Source: Anaeromyces robustus (Eukaryota; Neocallimastigomycota; Neocallimastigomycetes; Neocallimastigales; Neocallimastigaceae). From it: a stretch of 64,000 nt of DNA. The notes under the pieces are model-generated. The model saw nothing but the letters and a program-made list of their open reading frames with translations, was not told the origin of the DNA and made no database searches. Positions within the stretch are counted from its first letter, which is position 1. Each line of letters starts with the position of its first letter. Both the position numbers and the translations under genes were made by a program. This document shows positions 47,150-57,338 of the stretch, piece after piece. The stretch covers positions 1 to 64,000 of the forward strand of contig MCFG01000153.1 in the NCBI GenBank assembly GCA_002104895.1, given 5' to 3'.

Positions 47150-49315
47150 ATGTTTAATATCAAATATATTGTTACATTTTTAGTCGCTACATTTATTTTA
47201 AATGTATGCGCATTCGAAATGAATATGGAAGCTTTATATTTAACTGCTATTGAAAAGAATTCAGTTGTTAGTTCTATGTTTGATGCTTATGGTATGAATT
47301 ATAAAACTGTACGTTTACCAACTACTGAATTTGTTTTAGAAAATGATAAACAAGCTTTATATAATACTATTGTTGTTGAAGGTGCTACTAAAGAAATGTT
47401 AGCTGTCATAAAACCTACAATTGAAGCATACCAACAAAAATACAAAGTCAGAGTTGCTTATTTAAATTGTGAACCAGATCCTTCTTTTGGTTTTGTTGAT
47501 CTCTCCAAAAGTGAAAGTGAAAGTGATTTATATGAATTAACTGATGAAGGTAAAAAACTTGCTAAGAAATATCAAATGAATGGTGATGGTGTAACCTTTA
47601 AATCTTCTTCTTGTGTTGTTAATAAAAATACTGGTAATTGTGATGCTTACTTCCATAATAAAGTTAAATTAGAAGGTAATAATAACCTTACTATTACTCC
47701 ACTTTTAAAATATCATGAATCAGAAGATTTAGCTGGTGCAATCGTTAAAAATGGTGAAATTGAATCTATTCATTTCTTTGTTCCTTATATAGATTCTTTA
47801 ATAGCTTCATTTACTAGTCATCTTTGGATTTCATGGAGTAATTATGGTATTATTGATGGTTTTAGAAGACTTTACTTTGGTATTCAAATTGATGATTTCT
47901 TTATTAGTAATCCATTCAATTATCAAAAAGGTACTGAATTTAGAACTTCTATTCAAGATATGAAGAACCTTGCTGAATGGCAAAAAGAAATTACTAATCA
48001 ACGTATGCCAAATGGTTCAGACTTTAAAATTGAATTAGCTTTCAATGGTATGTACGTTTTAATTACTGCCAAACATAAACAATATATTAGTCAAGAATAT
48101 GAAGATCCAAAAAATCATTATACATATGTTTTCCCAATGGAAGAAGAAGGTACTCATAAATGGCCAGAAACTTTCGATTCTGACTGGGATGATGCTGCTT
48201 TAAGAGAAGGTGATAAACTTTATGACTATTTTGCCCAAAATCCAGAAGCTCAAGATAATTTCTACTGGCTTACTCATACTTTCAGTCATCATAACCTTAA
48301 CTCTGCTTCATTCCATGATGCCGATGTTGAAATTAGTTATAATGTTAAAATGGCCGATGATCCATATTTAGGTATGTATAAGAGACCATGTTTCTCTCAA
48401 CATAGTATTGTTTGTCCAGAAATTAGTGGTATGCACAATGGTCATACTTTAGAAGCTTTTAAGAAGAATACTGTTTATTATGGTGTTGGTGATAATTCTC
48501 GTCCAGATCTTAACCCTGATAATTTCTATTTCCCACTTGTTACTAATAAAACTACTTCTAACTTTGATGGTTTCTATGTTATTCCACGTCAACCAACTGA
48601 AATGTATTGGGATTGTTCACTTCCAGAACAAATTTTACAACTTTACAAAGAAAGAAGTGGTAAAGAAGAAACATGGGACGAACACGTTCGTAAAGATATT
48701 GAAAATTCTGTTAAAAACTTTGTTAAATTAAGACATGACCCATATATGTTCCATGAAGGTAATTTAAGAAATGAAGATTTACCAGAAATTGAAATCAACG
48801 GTGTTAAAGGTAAATTTGGTTTAATGCAACAATGGGTTGAAAATATGGTTGTTGAAATTAGAAAATATTTGGAATGGCCACTTATTACTAAAAAGATGGA
48901 TGATCTTGCTCAAACCTATATTTTAAGAATTAACCAAACAGAATGTATACCAAAATACACTATGAATATTGATGATGAAACTTTAAAGATTTCTGAAATT
49001 AAAGTTTCTTCTACTAAAGGATCTTGTAAAGTTCCATTATTTGCCATTCGTGATACTCAATTTGATGATTCTACTGTTTCAAATATTGAACAAATTGGTG
49101 ATGAACCACCAACTGCATGGATTGATGCTACTACAGAACCAAAATCTGTCAAATTTGTTAATGATATTGTATGGAATAATGATGAATACACAGGTGATAA
49201 GAAATTCTTTGTAAATTCTAAGTCTATTAGTGCTGGATCATCACGTATTAACTTTAATAATTTCAAGACCGTATTATTACTCATTGGAGGATTTTTACTT
49301 ATTAATTTAATTTAA
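47150..49315 (+). CDS. Agd3-like (CE18) extracellular polysaccharide deacetylase, GPI-anchored, copy 1
   Basis: Single exon, 721 residues, ATG in an A-rich leader (AATAAAATG). A signal peptide (about 1-21, KYIVTFLVATFILNVCA) leads into an N-terminal domain with IVVEGATK and YLNCEPDPSFGF. The catalytic-type region follows, with FRRLYFGIQIDDFF (Asp 248/249) and LTHTFSHHNLN (His 376, 380, 381). Metal-dependent polysaccharide deacetylases use an Asp from a DD pair as base and an H-x3-H pair to bind the metal, and this layout matches the fungal Agd3 family. In Aspergillus, Agd3 removes N-acetyl groups from galactosaminogalactan. The polymer here is unknown, so substrate is inference. The C-terminus is a hydrophobic tail (KTVLLLIGGFLLINLI) after a Ser-rich stretch, typical of a GPI-anchor signal. 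The paralogue at 53802 keeps all these residues. Confidence 0.78.
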   Translation: MFNIKYIVTFLVATFILNVCAFEMNMEALYLTAIEKNSVVSSMFDAYGMNYKTVRLPTTEFVLENDKQALYNTIVVEGATKEMLAVIKPTIEAYQQKYKVRVAYLNCEPDPSFGFVDLSKSESESDLYELTDEGKKLAKKYQMNGDGVTFKSSSCVVNKNTGNCDAYFHNKVKLEGNNNLTITPLLKYHESEDLAGAIVKNGEIESIHFFVPYIDSLIASFTSHLWISWSNYGIIDGFRRLYFGIQIDDFFISNPFNYQKGTEFRTSIQDMKNLAEWQKEITNQRMPNGSDFKIELAFNGMYVLITAKHKQYISQEYEDPKNHYTYVFPMEEEGTHKWPETFDSDWDDAALREGDKLYDYFAQNPEAQDNFYWLTHTFSHHNLNSASFHDADVEISYNVKMADDPYLGMYKRPCFSQHSIVCPEISGMHNGHTLEAFKKNTVYYGVGDNSRPDLNPDNFYFPLVTNKTTSNFDGFYVIPRQPTEMYWDCSLPEQILQLYKERSGKEETWDEHVRKDIENSVKNFVKLRHDPYMFHEGNLRNEDLPEIEINGVKGKFGLMQQWVENMVVEIRKYLEWPLITKKMDDLAQTYILRINQTECIPKYTMNIDDETLKISEIKVSSTKGSCKVPLFAIRDTQFDDSTVSNIEQIGDEPPTAWIDATTEPKSVKFVNDIVWNNDEYTGDKKFFVNSKSISAGSSRINFNNFKTVLLLIGGFLLINLI

Positions 49316-50999
49316 ATTTAATTAATATATATATATATATTAATTTTGAAAAAGCAAAAAAACTAAACTAAACTAAATTAAACTAAACTAAAAAAAAGCA
49401 AAAAGCAAAACACAAAGCATAACAAAACAAAATTAAATAAAACAAAACAAAACAAAACAAAAAACTAAATACAAAAAGAAAAAAAAAAAAAAAAACTTTT
49501 TTATTTTATGTTTTTATTATATATAAATATAAAAAAAGCAAAATGAAAATATAAAGTAAAATACAATAAAAAAACGCAAAAAGCAAAAAAAAAAAAAAAA
49601 AAAAAACAAAAAAAAAAAAACAAAAAAAAACAAAAAACAAAAAAACGCAAAAAAGAAAACAAAAAAAACTAAAAAGAAAAAAATACAAATAACAATCAAA
49701 AATTATCAAGCAGTTATTTATTTGGATTAAATGACATTTTAATATATGATTAACATTTAATATATAATATTTTATTAATTATTTGGGATTTTTTTTAATA
49801 TAAGTTTTCTTTTAGAAGAAAATGATATAAATATATATCCATATATTAAATGAATTTAATATATTAATTAATTATAAATTAGTTAATGGATTAAGCTATC
49901 TCTAGTAATAATCATATATATAATATTTATCAATAATAATTTTAAAATTAAAACAATCTCATAACAAATCATTACATTTATTACACATTATTATATTACA
50001 CATAACATAATCTTTTTTTTTTTTAATAATTATTTATAAAAAATTATTTTTTTATAAATAAATTAATACAATATTTTTTAAATTTTTATAGTGCAGTACA
50101 AATTTTATAACAAAAAAGTATATATTAATAATATAAAATTATGCAATTTTAGATAGTAAAAAAAAAAAAAAAAAAAAAAAAACAGTTATGAAATCATATT
50201 TATTTTAAAAAAATAATTATATATAATATCAATTATGAAATTTATTAATACTAAATATTCATTAATAATTGAATCTATTAATTTATGTTTTTATGTATAT
50301 GACTAAAAACATAATACCTTTTTAATATTTTAATATTTAATAACACCTTTTTATTTTTTTTTAAAATTTTTTATTAAAAATATTATATATTTTATTAAAT
50401 ACAAATAATAATAAATAGAATTATTAATATTTATTCAATAATTAATATTTAATAGATTTATATAATAATATAATAATAAGTAGTAGTAAAATAATTAAAA
50501 GGAAAAAAAAAAAAAAAAAAAGAAAATAATATATTTTATAATTATTAGTAAACAATATAATTAAAATATTATAATAAATAATAAATAAGTAAAAAAAAAA
50601 ATTTTTTTTTAATTTTTTTCTTTTATCAAGATAAAATTTTAGTGTTTAATATTTGAAACAATATTAAAATATCTGCAAAGATGATTGGTAAAATTTTTGA
50701 ATTTATAAATAATTATTCTTATTTTAATGGAAAAAAAAATAGAAAAGTACAAAATGGAATAATAATAATATTATAAAAAAAAAAAAAAAAAAAAAAAATT
50801 TATACCAATAAAACTCGTAGAGTTAAAACAATCATCCCTCGTGTTAAGAAGTTGGTAACAATAAATTTCTCCAAGTCATGATTATTGAAAGAGAAATATA
50901 TAAAATATATATATATATATATATATAAAAATGATTCATACTTAAAGGAATATAGGAAATAAAATTATTGTAAATTAAAAAATGATGAAAAAATTGTGG
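49316..50999. other. Intergenic; begins with a G/T-poor A/C-rich 3' flank
   Basis: Directly after the deacetylase stop lie ACTAA-type repeats (ACTAAACTAAACTAAATTAA) and AAAAC/AAAGC repeats (about 49348-49700), strongly A-rich with C and hardly any G or T on the plus strand. After that come A-runs at 50160-50181, 50503-50520 and 50777-50798, with no coding signal. Confidence 0.6.
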
Positions 51000-51170
51000 A
51001 ACCTCAATGCTGATCCGATCCTATTACCGTCCCAAATAGAATAGGATAGATCAATTTTACTTTAATTCTATATGTAGAATTAAGGGCTACTATGGATTTA
51101 TTATTTTTACGTATTATTATACTACTTTATACCCTCCAGTATTATTCATTATTATTTATAATGTTTAACT

Positions 51171-51209
<39 letters not shown>

Positions 51210-51297
51210 TATCATTTTTTTTATCATGATTCATGTATATTAATATTTAAACTCAATAAAGATGATGTAAGAATTGTGTGTGATATAAAAAAAAAAA
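51000..51297 (+). mobile_element. LINE-like retrotransposon 3' end, copy C
   Basis: It begins within the last codons of the element's reading frame (CCTATTACCGTCCCAAATAG, a degraded form of the DPITDPSGI codons). It continues through the shared 3' UTR, with a long T-run at 51174-51207, to AATAAAGATGATGTAAGAAT and a short poly-A. It is more diverged than copies A, B and D in the coding remnant. Confidence 0.75.
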
Positions 51298-51396
51298 TGT
51301 CAATGCTGATAATACAATAGGACAGCCTAGTAGAGCAAATACAGAGCCTATTACCGACCCAAGTGGAATAAGATAGATCAATTTTACTCTAATTCT
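51298..51396 (+). mobile_element. LINE fragment: last codons and start of 3' UTR, copy E
   Basis: A second partial copy follows copy C directly. It reads NVNADNTIGQPSRANTE then PITDPSGIR and TAG, with the same final-codon pattern as copies A and B. The 3' UTR is cut off after CAATTTTACTCTAATTCT and passes into the reverse-transcriptase relic, so the segments are out of their natural order. Confidence 0.7.
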
Positions 51397-51959
51397 CAAC
51401 AGAAATGATTGACGCTTCGAATATTTCAGAGTTACTTAAACTTTGTGACTCCTACGATAAACTTTATGCTAATATTAAATTAATCAAAAAGAATAGTAGA
51501 AAGAATTTTTTTTTTTCTTGATTCTGTTAAGTCTATTTGTGATGATTTTGTAAATAAAAACAATAGGAAAAGATGACAAGGCTTACATAAATTAACTAAA
51601 CCATCTTATTCATCTTCTCCCTCACCCCCCTTTTTTTTTAACTTCATCAAAAATAGCAATAGTAAATATTTATTTTCCAATAATGGTAGGTTCTGTCACT
51701 TTTTAGATTATTATGAGTTTTAAGCTTCTGATATTATTGGTTATAGTTTTAATAAAGAATTTTGGGAACATAAATTTGAATATCCTTCTCCAAATTTTTC
51801 TGCGTGGAATATCAATGGTCCAATTACTATTTTTGAAATTTACAAAACTGTTTCTTCTATTAAAAAAAAAATAATAATAAAGCACCAGGTTCAGAGAGTA
51901 TATCTAATATATATTCTTCAAAACTTTCTTTTATGAATTTTCTTCAAACGATAATCTGA
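51397..51959 (+). pseudogene. Decayed non-LTR reverse-transcriptase segment
   Basis: The plus strand reads TEMIDASNISELLKLCDSYD and, after a frameshift in a T-run near 51510, DSVKSICDDFVNKNNRKR. Later it reads ASDIIGYSFNKEFWEHKFEY and WNINGPITIFEIYKTVSSIK, then after a second frameshift in an A-run (51862-51870) NKAPGSESISNIY. The pattern 'PI...EI...SIK NNKAPG-D' is the start of the reverse-transcriptase domain of LINE-type elements. At least one in-frame stop (TAA, 51721-51723) and two frameshifts make it non-functional. The frame ends at TGA 51957-51959, well before the catalytic YADD-type region, which is absent. It most likely belongs to the same family as the 3' ends around it. Confidence 0.65.
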
Positions 51960-52689
51960 CCTACATACATTGAATGTAAATATCTAGTTTCTTTGAGTTG
52001 TTTTTTCGTAAGTTATAAACCTACACTGTTCAATTCTAAGACGTGTTGACGTCGAACAGAAAAGATATATAACACACACCACTATATTTAATACATAGAT
52101 TACTTCTTTGTTTTATAATATTGTATCATTTATAGATTAATTTTAGAAATTTATTATATTTCTATTTATATTAAGGCAATTATAGGCAATTATAATATAT
52201 TTTTTAGATAGAATTTTTATTTTAATTTTATATTATTGAATGTACAAAATGTATAAATAATTCTTAAAAATACATAAATAAAGATATTGAAGCAAATTCT
52301 CTTCCTTTAATCTAAAAAATCTATTTCCCAATCTATTATTAATTTATTCCTATTTTCTTTCGACTTTATATATTTATATTTATTTTTACCTTTTTGAAAT
52401 TTCCTATTATCCTTTTTCTTTTTATCCTTTTTCTTTGTATTTTTCCAATTACATTTATATATTTATTTATTTATTTATTATATTAGAGTTTAAATGAATA
52501 AGATAATAATAAATACTTAAATAAATATTTTATTTTATACTTAGACAATAAAAAAACATCAATAATTTTATAATAAATATATATATATATTAATATTAAT
52601 AAAAGTTTAAATGATAATTTTAATACTTTAGTAAGTAATTCTTTACTTGGGGTAAATATTTATTTCAATTTGTTAGAATAGTATAGGAT

Positions 52690-52730
52690 ATATTATGATT
52701 CCTTTTTTAATAGAAAAGGAATCATAATAT
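52690..52730. repeat. 17-bp-stem hairpin
   Basis: ATATTATGATTCCTTTT (52690-52706) and AAAAGGAATCATAATAT (52714-52730) are exact reverse complements with a 7-nt loop TTAATAG. The arms hold several G and C, unlike chance AT palindromes. Confidence 0.85.
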
Positions 52731-52758
52731 GCAATAGAATTTTTAATATTTTTTTTAT

Positions 52759-52857
52759 TTGTCAAAATAGATTACTTAATAGATAATACAGTTGCTAATG
52801 TCGGAATAATAACATAATTAAATTTTTTTATATATTATAACAAATTTATTTTGACAA
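52759..52857. repeat. 99-bp unit with 11-bp terminal inverted repeats, MITE-like
   Basis: TTGTCAAAATA (52759-52769) and TATTTTGACAA (52847-52857) are exact inverted repeats about 77 bp apart. The interior is slightly richer in G/C (GTTGCTAATGTCGGAATAAT) than its surroundings. This is the shape of a miniature inverted-repeat element, but I see no clear target-site duplication. Confidence 0.35.
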
Positions 52858-53801
52858 GTATGTAAATATTAAAATATTAATATAATATATTTATATAATA
52901 TAAATAATTTTAAATTGTATTTAACAATTAATTTTTACTAAATATATAATAATATATTATAATATATATTAATAATATGTACAAGTTTTATATTATAATA
53001 ATTGTTAAAGTTATTTAATTATTATAAATTAAAATTTTGTGTTATACAATTATACTATTGTAAAACCTTTTTATCCTTTTTATTGTAACACAATATAATA
53101 GTGCTACAATATGAGACAAAAGTCAGTATAAATAATCCAATAAGAATTATTCTTTAATTATATTTTTCCTAATCAGCTTATTATTGTGGCTTGGATATTA
53201 AAAAAAAAAAAAAAAGAATAACCTATTAATCAAAAAAATTTGTACATATATATTACAAAAAAAAAAAATTTTTTTTTTTTTTCATATTATATATATAAAT
53301 TATTTTCTTTTTTTTTTTTTTTTTTTTTTTTTTGAACTACAAAATTAAAAAAAGAAAAATTATATATATATTATTAAAGAAAGAATTGAAATTTTAGATG
53401 AGATAGAGATTTGATATAAATAAAATTATACCAAAATCAAAATAAATAGCATAATAATATATATAATAAAAAGAAATAATTAATATTTATAAATAAACAA
53501 ACAAAAAAAAAAAAAAAGAATTATTTAATAAATAATATAATATGAAAGTATTATTTTAAAAACAAAAAAAAAAAAAAAAAAAAAAACAAATAAATAAATA
53601 AATAAATAAATGAAAACTAAAATTAAAAACAAATAAGCAAAATAATTAACAAAAAATATAAAAAAAACAAATTAATAAAAACTAAAATAATCAATCAATC
53701 AAAATAAAAAATATTTATCTAACGCAATATTATACTAAAAATAAATATACTTAATTAATATCATACTTATTTACAAAAAATATTATCTTTAATTAAAGAA
53801 A

Positions 53802-55949
53802 ATGTTTAAACAAATGAAATATATTATTACTTTATTAATCGCTACATTTATTTTGAATGTATGCGCTTTCGAAATGAACATGGAAACATTATATTTAACT
53901 AATGCTGATAAAAATTCAGTTGTTAATAACATGTTCGATGCATACGGTATGAATTATAAAACTGTTCGTTTACCATCTACTGATATTGTTTTAGAAAAAG
54001 ATAACGTAGCTTTATATAATGCTATCGTTATTGAAGATGCTACTAAAGATATTTTAGCTAGTATTAAACCACAAATTGAAGCCTATCAAAAGAAATATAA
54101 TGTAAGAGTTGCATACTTAAATTGTGAACCCGATGTTTCTTTTGGTTTTAACAATGCTGTTAAAACTGTTGATGAAAGAGATATTTATCAATTAACTGAA
54201 GAAGGTTTAAAACTTGCTAACAAATATCAAATGAACGGTAAGGACGTTGATTTTATTCCTAGTACTTGTGTTGTTAATGCCACTGGTCAATGTGATGCTT
54301 ATTATCATTATAGAGTACCATTACCAATTTCAAATAATTATGAAGTTATACCAATTTTAAAATACAAAAATGTACCAGATTTCGCTGGTTATATTATGAA
54401 AGGTGAAACAGAATCAATTCATTTCTTTGTTCCAAATATTGAATCAATGATCACTTATTTCACTGGACATCTTTGGCTTTCATGGGTTAATTATGGTATT
54501 ATTGATGGTTTTAGAAGACTTTACTTTGGTATTCAAATTGATGATTTCTTTATCAATAATCCATTTAATTATACTAAAGGTACAGAATACAGATCTTCCA
54601 TTCAAGATATGAAAAATATTGTTGAGTGGCAAAAAGAAATTACTAAACAACGTATGCCAAATGGTTCAGACTTTAAAATTGAATTAGCTTTCAATGGTAT
54701 GTTTGTTTTGATTTACGCCAATCACAAACAATATATTGATCAACCATATGAAGATCCAAAAAATCATTATACTTATGTTTTCCCAATGGAAGAAGAAGGT
54801 ACTCATAAATGGCCAGAAACTTTCGATTCTGACTGGGATGATGCTGCTTTAAGAAAGGGTGATAAGCTTTATGACTTTGTAGCTAAAAATACAGAAATTC
54901 AAGATAATTTCTACTGGCTTACTCATACTTTCAGTCATCATAACCTTAACTCTGCTTCATTCCATGATGCCGATGTTGAAATTAGTTATAATGTTAAAAT
55001 GGCCAAAGAACCATATTTAGGTATGTATGATAGACCATGTTTCTCTCAAAACAGTATTGTTTGTCCAGAAATTAGTGGTATGCACAATGGTCATACTTTA
55101 GAAGCTTTCAAGAAGAACAATATTTTATATGGTGTTGGTGATAATTCTCGTCCAGATGTTTGTCCAGAAAATTTCTATTTCCCACTTGTTACTAATAAAA
55201 CTACTTCTAACTTTGATGGATTTTACATTATTCCACGTCAACCAACTGAAATGTATTGGGATTGTTCACTTCCAGAACAAATTTTAACACTTTACAAGGA
55301 AAGAGGTGGTAATTCAACTATTGACTGGACTTCATTTGTTCGTAAAGATATTGAAAACTCTGTTAAAAACTTTTTAAAGTTAAGACATGATCCATACATG
55401 TTCCATGAAGGTAATTTAAGAAATGAAGATGTTCCAGAAATTGAAATCAATGGTGTTAAAGGTAAATTTGGTTTAATGCAAGAATGGGTTGAAAAAATGG
55501 TTGTTGAAATTAGAAAATATTTAGAATGGCCACTTATTACTAAAAAGATGGATGATCTTGCTCAAACCTATATTTTAAGAATTAACCAAAAAGAATGTGA
55601 ACCAAAATACACTATGGTTATTGATGACAAAACTTTAAAGATTTCTGAAATTAAAGTTTCCTCTACTAAAGGATCTTGTAAAGTTCCATTATTTGCTATT
55701 CGTGATACTCAATTTGAAAAATCAAGTGTTGCTACTATTGAACAAGTTGGTGATGAACCACCAACAGCTTGGATTGATGCTACTACAGAACCAAAATCTG
55801 TTAAATTTGTAAATGATCTTCAATGGAATAGTGATGACTACACAGGTGATAAAAAGTATTCTATTAGTGGTTCTATTAAACAATCATTAGTTGGCTTTAG
55901 AACAGTTTTAATTTTCGTTTGCAGTATTTTACTTATGAACTTTATTTAA
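53802..55949 (+). CDS. Agd3-like (CE18) extracellular polysaccharide deacetylase, GPI-anchored, copy 2
   Basis: Single exon, 715 residues, colinear with the gene at 47150 and clearly its tandem paralogue about 4.5 kb downstream on the same strand. Signal peptide MFKQMKYIITLLIATFILNV; metal and base residues conserved (YFGIQIDDFF with Asp 247/248, THTFSHHNLN with His 375, 379, 380). The C-terminal hydrophobic tail SLVGFRTVLIFVCSILLMNF is again GPI-like. The central and C-terminal catalytic part is nearly identical to copy 1, even at the DNA level over long blocks. The N-terminal domain (residues about 115-200) and the anchor region have diverged. A second start (MKYIIT, residue 5) is possible; I use the first ATG, which has an A-rich context (AAAGAAAATG). 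Role as for copy 1: probably removal of acetyl groups from a surface or matrix amino-sugar polymer, by inference. Confidence 0.78.
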   Translation: MFKQMKYIITLLIATFILNVCAFEMNMETLYLTNADKNSVVNNMFDAYGMNYKTVRLPSTDIVLEKDNVALYNAIVIEDATKDILASIKPQIEAYQKKYNVRVAYLNCEPDVSFGFNNAVKTVDERDIYQLTEEGLKLANKYQMNGKDVDFIPSTCVVNATGQCDAYYHYRVPLPISNNYEVIPILKYKNVPDFAGYIMKGETESIHFFVPNIESMITYFTGHLWLSWVNYGIIDGFRRLYFGIQIDDFFINNPFNYTKGTEYRSSIQDMKNIVEWQKEITKQRMPNGSDFKIELAFNGMFVLIYANHKQYIDQPYEDPKNHYTYVFPMEEEGTHKWPETFDSDWDDAALRKGDKLYDFVAKNTEIQDNFYWLTHTFSHHNLNSASFHDADVEISYNVKMAKEPYLGMYDRPCFSQNSIVCPEISGMHNGHTLEAFKKNNILYGVGDNSRPDVCPENFYFPLVTNKTTSNFDGFYIIPRQPTEMYWDCSLPEQILTLYKERGGNSTIDWTSFVRKDIENSVKNFLKLRHDPYMFHEGNLRNEDVPEIEINGVKGKFGLMQEWVEKMVVEIRKYLEWPLITKKMDDLAQTYILRINQKECEPKYTMVIDDKTLKISEIKVSSTKGSCKVPLFAIRDTQFEKSSVATIEQVGDEPPTAWIDATTEPKSVKFVNDLQWNSDDYTGDKKYSISGSIKQSLVGFRTVLIFVCSILLMNFI

Positions 55950-56598
55950 GTTTAATAATATATATTTTTTCTCATCTTGATATATATTATTATTAACTAT
56001 TTATAAATTAATTCTTTTTTTTTTTTTTTTTATTTTTTTATCAAAAATTTTAATTAAATGAATTAAAAGAATTAATATATTTTTAAAAAAAAAAAAAATA
56101 TTTATTTATAACAAAGGAAATTTAATAATAATATTTACTATAAATTAATAATGGTTTAATTTATGGGTATATTGAATGGTTAATAATAAAAATAATAATA
56201 ATATTTTATTATTATATAAATTAAAATAATAATAATTGTCATATAAATTAATCATTATTAACAATCAATTATTTAAAAAAAATAAGTTTAAAGAAATATA
56301 AATTATGCAATAAATTATACTTGAAATAGAATTATATAATAGTAATAGAATTCATATTTTAGATAGTATTTGCAATGAATAATTAAAAATTAAAATTAAA
56401 AAAAAATTAAATAAAATAAATAAATATAAATATTATTATAATAATATTTAAAATTATATTTAAATATTATAAAAATGATATTATACTAATAAAAAAAATA
56501 AATAAACAGAACATAAGTATTTAAATAAATATATACATATTAGTAAAAAAATAAAATAAATTGTTAATGTGTATGTATATAAAAGTAATACAATAATT

Positions 56599-56626
56599 AA
56601 AAAAAAAAAAAAGAAAGAAAGAAAGA

Positions 56627-56658
<32 letters not shown>

Positions 56659-56699
56659 GAAAGAAAAAAAAGGAAAAAAAAGAAAAAAGAAAAAAGAAA
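56599..56699 (+). repeat. 101-bp uninterrupted polypurine tract
   Basis: Only A and G occur on the plus strand from 56599 to 56699, with GAAA and GAAAAA units in the middle. Such tracts can form triplex (H-DNA) structures; here it lies about 650 bp after the second deacetylase gene. Confidence 0.9.
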
Positions 56700-56756
56700 T
56701 ATTATTTTAGAAAGCGTTATTATAAATAAGAATTAAATATTTTTATAAGAGATCTC

Positions 56757-56797
56757 TTTTTAATTCTAATCAATTAAACATTGATTAGAATTAAAAA
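56757..56797. repeat. 18-bp-stem hairpin
   Basis: TTTTTAATTCTAATCAAT (56757-56774) and ATTGATTAGAATTAAAAA (56780-56797) are exact reverse complements with a 5-nt loop TAAAC. It lies directly downstream of the polypurine tract. Confidence 0.85.
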
Positions 56798-57027
56798 AGT
56801 TTTCTTATTTGTTAAATAAAAAAAAAAAAGAAAATATATGTTTAAATTAAAATAATAAATAAAATAAATAAAATAAAATAAATATTTATATTATATTATA
56901 TTATATTATATAACACAATTGTTTCAATTAATATATGTATATTGTATATATATCTATATTTTTTCATATTTAAAATGTAAATATAATATATATAATATAT
57001 ATTATATATAATATATATCTATTATTG

Positions 57028-57338
57028 GATTCATTTTGCCGATCCTATTTCCAACCAAAATGGAATAGGATAGATCAATTTTACTTTAATTCTATATGTA
57101 GAATTAAGGGCTAGTATGGATTTATTGTTTTTACATATTATTATACTACTTTTTTTTCCCCTCCAGTATTATTCATTATTATCTATAATGTTTTACTGGT
57201 TTTTTATTTTTTTAGTATCATTTTTTTTTCATTATGTGTTTTTTTTTTTTTTTATGATTCATGTATTTTTATACTTAAATTCAATAAAGGTGAAGTACGA
57301 ATTGTGTGATATAAAAAAAAAAAAATTAGATTCATTTT
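57028..57338 (+). mobile_element. LINE-like retrotransposon 3' end, copy D, with 10-bp target-site duplication
   Basis: The direct repeat GATTCATTTT flanks the element (57028-57037 and 57329-57338). The insert begins in the degraded last codons (GATCCTATTTCCAACCAAAA), continues with TAGATCAATTTTACTTTAAT and the shared 3' UTR, contains AATAAAGGTGAAGTACGAAT, and ends in a poly-A tail (57313-57325). Truncation at the 5' side, an A-tail and a duplicated target are the marks of target-primed reverse transcription. This is the cleanest copy for defining the 3' end of the family. Confidence 0.85.

Larger units (their letters stand above)
51960..53801. other. Intergenic upstream of the second deacetylase gene
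   Basis: A/T-rich with a possible LTR-like start at 52044, a TTTA run at 52460-52479, the hairpin at 52690-52730, a short inverted-repeat unit at 52759-52857, and T- and A-runs at 53310-53333 and 53565-53586. The last 300 bp before the ATG are strongly A-rich, as in other leaders of this window. Confidence 0.5.

Noticed and set aside
49057-49284. Minus-strand 75-residue frame
   Set aside because: Antisense shadow of the deacetylase coding region.
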